Assembly: GCA_026770585.1 (NCBI GenBank)
Contig: MU646834.1
Span: forward strand, 118,068 to 128,156
Length of the DNA: 10,089 nucleotides
Origin: Baffinella frigidus
Taxonomy: Eukaryota; Cryptophyceae; Cryptomonadales; Baffinellaceae
Direction of reading: 5' to 3'
Shown here: positions 7,101 through 10,089 of the stretch, piece after piece
Layout of the letters: the number at the start of each line of letters is the position of its first letter
Position numbering within the stretch: the first letter of the stretch is position 1
Position numbers and translations under genes: made by a program
The notes under the pieces: generated by a model
The model's input: only the letters and a program-made list of their open reading frames with translations
The model's database searches: none
What the model was told of the DNA's origin: nothing

Positions 7101-10021
7101 CCGAAACCCGAAACCCGAAACCGGGTATTTAACTCGAAACCCGAAACCCGAAACAGCGCGGCACGAGGGGAGGCGGCGGCGGCGGAGGTGCGCGCTCTCA
7201 CGGGCAGCGACAAGGTCCTGCCCACCACTCGAGAATGCTGGAGGATCTTATTTACAAGTGGGGTTGTAAGTATTTGTACCAGGATATGGTGTTCCAACCT
7301 CGTGAGTGTGCACTGTATGCAGAGTTACGTGACCAATCAACGAAAGTTACCACACAAATACCCACTTTTAAAAGCACGTCGGTTTTAATTAGGCCCCTCT
7401 AGCATTCTCGCGTGGCACGACATAACCGCCATCCCATTCCACACGCTGGGCTTGGCAGAACAGTCTGTCTATTTCCGTGATACTACTAATTAAGAAGTGC
7501 TTGTCACAAAGATATCTTATTGCCCGAAATTCCGGCAAGCGACAAGGTTCTCCCCACGGCATAACCTTATCGGCCAATACACGGCGATTGCCCCTGTTCC
7601 AACATTCAGGACTCTTGTCCACACAGCGGGCTACCAAGGGAGGTTCTGCAACAATTTAAGCGACTTGCCGTTACCTTTCCCGTAGGAACCCCCCTATGTC
7701 CCTACGGAATTGCCTACCGTAGGGCCTATGGATTATCCAAATCGGGGATATTCAAGAAATCCCTTTGTAGTCCGCTGTGTGGGATCTTATGGGCTTCCAA
7801 TAGATTTCACTGTTGCGAGTGAGCCTGATTCAGACGAACCTTCGCTCTGTTTGCGCCTAGGCGATCAGCGCTGGCCATGTTGGTTTCGATCCGGTATAAA
7901 CGCACCTTTCTCCCACTTGGATAGGAGAAGAGCGCTGTGAAAATTACTACACCTGCCCGACTTGTAAACGAATCTCGGTTTTAAAATACTCCCTTTTCTG
8001 GCTGTAGGTGCAGAGCGCTGTGCTGGAAATGGCAAATCTATTGAACATCGAAGGCATCCTACAGAGTTCCCTGTTGCGAGTGAGCCTGATTCAGACGAAA
8101 CCTCTCTGTTTTCGGCGAAGAGCGCTGGCCATGTTGGGTTGGATCCGGAATAAACGCATCTTTTTCCCACCGCCTACACATAGGTGAAGAGCGCTGTGCT
8201 GGATCTTTATCTCAGAAATCGAGTGCTAAAACTCGTTTTCTTAAGTCAATTCCTCTACAAATTTGTCAACTTATGTGGAGAGTAAAGAATAAGTTGACGA
8301 ATTTGTAGGGGAATTGACTTAAGAAAACGAGTTTTAGAACTCGTTTTCTGAGATAAATCTGGCGTCGTTCAAGAGCATCACAGCTGTTCACTTTTGCCTA
8401 CTCTAGAGTAGTGCAAGTTGTACTAGACAAGTCATCTAAGAGATTAGATGCGTCGCTGGACTGAACGCTCTCGTACCCGCATTCTGCTTCTCAGAATGTC
8501 AAACCCCTTCCCACTCGAGGCTGGAAGGGTTTTTGTGGAGCTGTCAAACTCTGTAAATGAATCCCGGTTTTAAAACACGCCCTTGGCTGGCCGTAGGTGA
8601 AGAGCGCTGTGCTGGATCTGGCGTCGTTACACAGCATCGAGGCATTCGCTGCATCCGCCCCTCGCTCCCTCGACATCCTGGTACCCCCACACGCCCGAAT
8701 CCCGGCGTCGGCCTAATTCCGGCATGCCGTAGGGCGCTCTACCGTGTTGCAAAACCGAGGGTTGGTGCGGAATGCCGGGATGAGGTCGGCGTTGGAATTA
8801 GGGCGTCTATCCTTGCCCTTTTGGAAGAGCGCGGTGCGGGACCTGACCTTCCTCAAGTTTATCTCAGAAAACGAGTTCTAAAACTCGTTTTCTTAAGTCA
8901 ATTCCCCTATAAATTTGTCAACTTATGCGGAGAGTAAAGAATAAGTTGACGAATTTGTAGGGGAATTGACTTAAGAAAACGAGTTTTAGAACTCGTTTTC
9001 TGAGATAAAAGTGCATTGAAGCATTTGCTGCATTCTACGCCCCTAGTACCCTCGACATCCTGGTACACCTCATAAACCCTAAACCTTAAACCGTACACCC
9101 TAAAACCTAAAACCTAAACCCTACACCCTACACCCGAAACCCTACACCCTAACCCCTAAACACTAACCCCTAAACCCTCAACGCTCGACTCATTCAAACC
9201 CCAGGGCAACGTGCCCTCAACTGCGTGAGAACAGACTCAGTTTCATCGCGTCTCTCCATAGATTCTCTCTCAGATTTCAGTGGGGCTTGGAGCCATTCTG
9301 TGCATTTAGAGTTTTAAACCTCTTTGATTTGTACTGGAAATCGTTGAGATGGACAGTTTCTGAGATAGAACCCACACCAGGTGAACAACGCAGGAGTGAT
9401 GGCGATCCCGCACTTTCTCTGCAGGCTCGACCTGTTTCTCACGTAAATACAAAATATTTGTTTCCCGAAACCCTAAACCCTAACCCCCTGCACCCACCCT
9501 AGGTTAACAACGCAGGCGTGATGGCGATTCCGACACGCGAGACTACCGCTGAGGGCTTTGAGCGCCAGTTCGGTGCACCCCCTCTCGGCGGATCAACCCC
9601 CCTATTTAAATGTCGGTTGTAGGCGCACGTCCAGGTTTTGTACGGGGCTGGTCACGTTCCCGCCCGAAAAAAAGTCGGGTACGTGACCGATTCCCGCGAG
9701 ATATTTCACAGTTGCCGACATGGAAGGGTGATGGGGGTCCCGACTTGTGAGATTACCGCCGAGGACTTTGAGCGCCAGTTCGGTGCACCCCTAAACCCCA
9801 AACCCTAAACCCCAAACCACGTATTTCTACAGAGACCCTCTACCCCGTGTCAGGGTTACAACCGGATGTGGGTGCTTTAGAAGGGGTCTAAAACTAGTGT
9901 ACATGAACGAAACGGCGCGGTTTGGGCGTCCAAAAGTGGCCGGGCGACTCGAAAGTAGTCTTAGGGGTGATGGCGATCCCGACTTGCGAGACCACCGCCG
10001 AGGGCTTTGAGCGCCAGTTCG
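3836..10021 (+). CDS. Plastid-targeted short-chain dehydrogenase/reductase (retinol-dehydrogenase-like), at least 5 exons, 3' incomplete
   Basis: Predicted NAD(P)(H)-dependent oxidoreductase of the classical SDR superfamily, closest in motif style to the retinol dehydrogenase/WWOX-like group; the substrate cannot be read from this sequence. Seen in the spliced reading: DLTGKQ then VVVTGGNTGLG (residues 94-104, the TGxxxGxG Rossmann cofactor loop), ILASRT, AARGEAAAAEVRALTGSDK, then LDLASLHSIEAFA (from residue 149; the Asp-Leu pair contacts the adenine ring in this family), SLDIL and NNAGVMAIP (NNAG at 173-176), then EGFERQFG. The order and spacing match the first half of an SDR; the catalytic YxxxK lies beyond the window. 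The N-terminus (residues 1-80) carries plastid and thylakoid targeting features. Introns of about 1471, 1479, 1382 and 822 nt are filled with exon copies, telomere-like DNA and small transposons. Phases 0, 2, 0, 0 join without a stop. The family call is firm; the exact end of exon 5 is open. Confidence 0.92.
4281..4415 (+). mobile_element. Inverted-repeat element family F (candidate MITE)
   Basis: 135 bp with termini ACCACCAGCCC / GGGCTAGTGGT and internal inverted stretches CAAATAGTGC/GCACTATTTG and CGATTTTAC/GTAAATCG. Single copy here, no clear target duplication; in SDR intron 1. Confidence 0.6.
4561..4602 (+). repeat. Interstitial telomere-like CCCTAAA repeat
   Basis: AAACCCTAAACCCTAAACCC then TAACCCC, directly before exon-2 head copy 2a. 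Confidence 0.9.
4614..4664 (+). repeat. Exon-2 head copy 2a
   Basis: AACACTAG|GTGGTCGTTACCCGCGGG... reads VVVTRGNTGL before a 1-base shift. The acceptor is preserved and a telomere-like CCCTAAA array lies directly upstream. It ends after the equivalent of GTGCATCCG; no donor. Confidence 0.82.
4776..4826 (+). repeat. Exon-2 head copy 2b
   Basis: CACAG|GTGGTTGTCACCCGCGGG..., closest to copy 2a. The head half only, ending at GCATCCGTACTG; acceptor preserved. Confidence 0.82.
4971..5198 (+). repeat. Exon-2 head copy 2c, split by foldback element B
   Basis: The first bases (GTGGTT, 4972-4977) and the rest (from GGTTGTTACCGGCGGG at 5144 to GACGTGCATCCG) are separated by the 166-bp element at 4978-5143. 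No exon tail. Confidence 0.8.
4978..5143 (+). mobile_element. 166-bp foldback element family B inside exon-2 copy
   Basis: Long palindrome with ends TAATAGGGTAACGGCC and GGCCGTTACCCTATTA and arms of about 72 bp. Flanked by GGTT on both sides (4974-4977 and 5144-5147). Without it the sequence reads CACAAGTGGTTGTTACCGG, which matches neighbouring exon-2 copy CACAGGTGGTTGTCACCCG, so this is an insertion into an exon copy with a 4-bp target duplication. Confidence 0.9.
5278..5331 (+). repeat. Exon-2 head copy 2d, best preserved
   Basis: ATATATAG|GTGGTCGTGACCGGC... reads VVVTGKNTGLGRQTCIRL with the TGxxxGxG loop intact and an acceptor, then diverges; the donor half is missing. Confidence 0.86.
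5448..5502 (+). repeat. Exon-2 head copy 2e
   Basis: GTGGTCGTGACCGGTCGAAA... reads VVVTGRNTGLGNQTCI. The acceptor AG has mutated to AC; no exon tail. Confidence 0.85.
5586..5677 (+). CDS. SDR exon 2: Rossmann TGGNTGLG exon
   Basis: Acceptor ACGCAG|GTGGTC; 92 nt; ends CCGCAC|GTAAGT, a canonical donor. It encodes VVVTGGNTGLGKQT followed by CIRLAAMGADVILASR and two bases of the next codon (phase 2). The TGxxxGxG loop and the ILASR strand end (where RDH/POR-type SDRs usually have ACR) identify it as the cofactor-binding beta1-alphaA-beta2 unit. This is the only one of seven related copies in the region that keeps both acceptor and donor and is full length, so I take it as the functional exon. 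Confidence 0.92.
5742..5793 (+). repeat. Exon-2 tail copy 2g (downstream, with donor)
   Basis: AGACGTGCATCCGCCTGGCG, an internal deletion of about 16 bases, then TGATCCTCACCTCCCGCAC|GTAAGTTGACAGCC. It carries the tail and donor of exon 2 plus the start of the intron, but not the head. Confidence 0.85.
5850..6042 (+). mobile_element. MITE-like element family C, copy 1
   Basis: About 193 bp with terminal inverted repeats of about 30 bp: it starts CCACTCGAGAATGCAAGAGG and the reverse complement of its right end begins CCACAGGAGAATGCTAGAGG. The interior is shared with 7221-7416 at high identity. It lies in SDR intron 2. Confidence 0.85.
6214..6384 (+). mobile_element. Inverted-repeat element family E (candidate MITE)
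   Basis: Ends CCACACGAGGCTAT...TGCGAACA and TGTTCGCATGCGTAGCCTCG then TGTGG are inverted copies of each other (about 25 bp, a few mismatches). Total 171 bp; no clear target duplication and no second copy in the window. Confidence 0.6.
6565..6602 (+). repeat. Exon-3 head copy 3a (most decayed)
   Basis: GCGCAGCACACAGAGAGGGG then AGACGGCG resembles the exon 3 head and, like the others, is followed by CCCGAATCC repeats. Confidence 0.5.
6850..6879 (+). repeat. Exon-3 head copy 3b
   Basis: ATAG|CGCGGCGCGAGGGGAGAC then GGCGGCGGCGGA matches the first 30 nt of exon 3 with its acceptor AG, then turns into CCCGAATCC array. Confidence 0.8.
6994..7023 (+). repeat. Exon-3 head copy 3c
   Basis: AAACAG|CGCGGCACGAGGGGAGGC then GGCGGCGGCGGA is identical to the exon 3 head over 30 nt including the acceptor, then switches to CCCGAATCCC repeats. 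Confidence 0.88.
7157..7214 (+). CDS. SDR exon 3: AARGEAAAAEVRALTGSDK
   Basis: 58 nt between acceptor GAAACAG|CGCGGC and donor GACAAG|GTCCTG. The first base completes the split Thr codon of exon 2, giving SRT-AARGEAAAAEVRALTGSDK. This is the helix after the second Rossmann strand (families typically read CRxxxxGExAxxEI, then a short Thr-Gly-Ser linker). It ends in phase 0 and joins to VKSAVLDLAS of exon 4. The GTCCTG donor is weak, but position, phase and protein similarity support it. Three head copies precede it and one tail copy follows it. Confidence 0.83.
7221..7416 (+). mobile_element. MITE-like element family C, copy 2 (just after exon 3)
   Basis: About 195 bp, same ends as 5850-6042 (CCACTCGAGAATGC...GCATTCTCGCGTGG). 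It sits 6 bp downstream of the exon 3 donor. The tail copy at 7534-7557 keeps the uninterrupted order (GACAAGGTTCTCCCCACGGC then ATAACC), while here CCCAC and CACGACATAACC are split by the element, giving an approximate empty site and a likely CAC duplication. Confidence 0.85.
7534..7557 (+). repeat. Exon-3 tail copy 3e
   Basis: GGCAAGCGACAAG|GTTCTCC then CCAC matches the last bases of exon 3 and its downstream intron (GGCAGCGACAAG|GTCCTGCC). Downstream of the real exon, tail only. Confidence 0.65.
7619..7782 (+). mobile_element. MITE-like element family D, copy 2
   Basis: 164 bp with terminal inverted repeats CCACACAGCGGGCTACCAAG / reverse complement of the right end CCACACAGCGGACTACAAAG. 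Internally it has GTAGGAACCCCCCTATG and a CCCTACGG/CCGTAGGG hairpin. About 110 bp is shared with 1499-1611. Confidence 0.75.
7802..7940 (+). repeat. First unit of 261-bp tandem duplication, ending in exon-4 head copy 4a
   Basis: GTTGCGAGTGAGCCTGATTC at 7812 recurs at 8073; both runs continue through CGCTGGCCATGTTGG and GATCCGG to AGAAGAGCGCTGTG. The final stretch (about 7925-7940) matches the start of exon 4 (GTGAAGAGCGCTGTG). Confidence 0.8.
8005..8062 (+). repeat. Exon-4 head copy 4b
   Basis: Preceded by CTGGCTGTAG|, then GTGCAGAGCGCTGTGCTGGA; reads VQSAVLEMANLLNIEG, aligning with VKSAVLDLASLHSIEA. The intron just upstream (GTAAACGAATCTCGGTTTTA) matches that before exon 4 (GTAAATGAATCCCGGTTTTA), so the duplication included the intron end. 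Confidence 0.83.
8183..8391 (+). repeat. Exon-4 head copy 4c, split by foldback element A
   Basis: ACATAG|GTGAAGAGCGCTGTGCTG then GATCT, element 8207-8356, then ATCTGGCGTCGTTCAAGAGC and ATCACAGC. Acceptor kept, tail lost. Confidence 0.88.
8207..8356 (+). mobile_element. 150-bp foldback element family A, copy 2 (inside exon-4 copy)
   Basis: Same 150-bp palindrome (TTATCTCAGAAA...TTTCTGAGATAA). Flanked by ATCT on both sides (8203-8206 and 8357-8360). The intact exon 4 reads GGATCTGGCGTCG at the same place, with a single ATCT, so the empty site is known and a 4-bp target-site duplication is demonstrated. Confidence 0.93.
8503..8535. repeat. Short hairpin in SDR intron 3
   Basis: CCCCTTCCCACTCGAGGCTG then GAAGGG: arms AAACCCCTTCC and GGAAGGGTTTT. 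It lies in 8392-8590, which otherwise holds only duplicated intron end sequence. Confidence 0.6.
8597..8680 (+). CDS. SDR exon 4: LDLASLHSI exon
   Basis: 84 nt, acceptor GCCGTAG|GTGAAG, donor ATCCTG|GTACCC. It encodes VKSAVLDLASLHSIEAFA then ASAPRSLDIL. In RDH-like SDRs this stretch (LDLAS-x-x-SI-x-x-FA, then LDIL) lies directly before the NNAG motif, and exon 5 indeed begins VNNAG. Both ends are phase 0. Related copies lie at about 7927, 8010, 8183 and 8822-9062. Confidence 0.92.
8822..9062 (+). repeat. Exon-4 full-length copy 4e, split by foldback element A
   Basis: TGGAAGAGCGCGGTGCGGGA continues to CTCAAGT, then the element, then GCATTGAAGCATTTGCTGCA to CTCGACATCCTG|GTACAC. Ignoring the insertion, it reads KSAVRDLTFLKCIEAFA then AFYAPSTLDIL with a donor like exon 4's, but the acceptor AG has been lost. 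Confidence 0.88.
8859..9008 (+). mobile_element. 150-bp foldback element family A, copy 3 (inside exon-4 copy)
   Basis: Nearly identical to copy 2, including the centre GCGGAGAGTAAAGA. Flanked by AAGT (8855-8858 and 9009-9012). Removing the element and one AAGT restores an uninterrupted SDR-like frame in the exon-4 copy. The low divergence between copies 2 and 3 implies recent activity. No transposase is present, so it is non-autonomous. Confidence 0.93.
9071..9181 (+). repeat. Interstitial telomere-like CCCTAAA/CCCTACA array
   Basis: ATAAACCCTAAACCTTAAAC and variants (CCCTACACCC, CCCGAAACCC) starting just after exon-4 copy 4e. Smaller patches recur at 9466-9487 (before exon 5) and 9789-9818 (after copy 5c). 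Confidence 0.9.
9381..9410 (+). repeat. Exon-5 head copy 5a
   Basis: CACACCAG|GTGAACAACGCAGGAGTG reads VNNAGVMAIP then diverges into unrelated sequence. Head and acceptor only, upstream of the fuller copy. Confidence 0.85.
9503..9572 (+). CDS. SDR exon 5 (candidate): NNAGVMAIP exon
   Basis: Acceptor CACCCTAG|GTTAAC with a CTAAC branch-point-like motif at 9480-9484, 19 nt upstream. It reads VNNAGVMAIPTRETTAEG then FERQFG, the NNAG motif and following helix of SDRs (family: NNAGVM, then GFE-x-QFG, then TNHLGHF in the next exon). Possible donor TTCG|GTGCAC at 9573. Alternative model: a 13-nt exon at 9503-9515 ends at a GC donor (GCAG|GCGTGA) and joins the copy at 9965-10021 (acceptor CTTAG, donor GGTATC), giving the same protein with one substitution (Arg to Cys). 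The sequence does not decide between them. Confidence 0.72.
9650..9688. repeat. Hairpin GGTCACGT...ACGTGACC
   Basis: Inverted arms GGTCACGT and CCCGA / TCGGG and ACGTGACC around an A-run, between exon-5 copies 5b and 5c. The preceding CCTATTTAAATGTCGGTTGT resembles the interior of family C elements, so it may be a decayed relative. Confidence 0.65.
9728..9784 (+). repeat. Exon-5 tail copy 5c
   Basis: Reads VMGVPTCEITAEDFERQFG, lacking the NNAG head, and runs into CTAAACCCC repeats after GGTGCACCC. Confidence 0.85.
9965..10021 (+). repeat. Exon-5 tail copy 5d (possible real exon)
   Basis: CTTAG|GGGTGATGGCGATCCCG reads VMAIPTCETTAEGFERQFG and ends TTCG|GTATCT. Both an acceptor and a donor are present, so this could be a functional exon 6 joined to a short exon at 9503-9515. 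Confidence 0.75.
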
Positions 10022-10089
10022 GTATCTGCCCTACCCATACCATCTTTGGGTTGGGGACCCTGAACCCTCTCAACCCATCCCCCAGACCC

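Larger units (their letters stand above)
6423..7155 (+). repeat. CCCGAAT/CCCGAAAC telomere-variant array with embedded exon-3 heads
   Basis: Seven-base CCCGAAT, CCCGAAA and CCCTAAA variants, with about ten scattered CCGGGTAGT-like motifs and exon-3 head copies at 6850 and 6994, spaced 144 and 163 bp from each other and the real exon. It runs right up to the exon 3 acceptor at 7156. Islands at 6488-6570 are unique. Confidence 0.88.

Noticed and set aside
6965-7297. Minus-strand 110-residue frame with FRVSGFGIRDSG repeats
   Set aside because: Antisense translation of the CCCGAAT array and the SDR exon 3.
7389-8170. Several 60-100 residue frames on both strands
   Set aside because: They cross MITE ends and tandemly duplicated intron sequence; only the short exon-4 head copies inside have protein similarity.
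4561-9181. True chromosome end
   Set aside because: The CCCTAAA-like stretches are short, degenerate and internal to a gene, with coding exons on both sides.

Overview
This is eukaryotic nuclear DNA, most likely from a microalga with a secondary (red-lineage) plastid. The evidence is spliceosomal introns, algal/plant-type telomere-like repeats (CCCTAAA and variants) and a protein whose N-terminus reads as an ER signal peptide ending in a Phe-type (ASAFAP-like) cleavage site, a transit-like stretch and a twin-arginine thylakoid signal. I cannot name the species. No bacterial operon, phage, CRISPR, rRNA or tRNA was seen.

Layout: two divergent, intron-rich genes share a short intergenic region (about 3552-3835). 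Leftward, exons at 3551-3477, 3300-2944, 1844-1771 and 521-425 join in frame into a secreted or targeted Ala/Lys-rich, LEA-like helical protein with an Asp-rich end; the gene runs off the left edge. Rightward, exons at 3836-4114, 5586-5677, 7157-7214, 8597-8680 and about 9503-9572 join in frame into a plastid-targeted short-chain dehydrogenase/reductase (SDR, retinol-dehydrogenase-like). It carries TGGNTGLG, LDLASL and NNAG motifs and runs off the right edge. Most of the SDR exons are too short to show up as long open frames and were found by reading family motifs across splice sites.

The remarkable feature is the introns. Nearly every internal exon of both genes is surrounded by decayed copies of itself. 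Copies on the upstream side carry the exon head with its splice acceptor; copies on the downstream side carry the exon tail, often with its splice donor. This is what repeated tandem duplications crossing intron-exon borders would leave behind. The copies are interspersed with telomere-like arrays whose C-rich strand is always the sense strand, switching orientation at the divergent promoter, and with several families of short foldback or terminal-inverted-repeat elements (MITE-like). Three of these insertions sit inside exon copies, so the neighbouring copies serve as empty sites and reveal 4-bp target duplications (ATCT, AAGT, GGTT).

All alignments, splice sites and copy boundaries were made by eye on the sequence; transcript data were not available.
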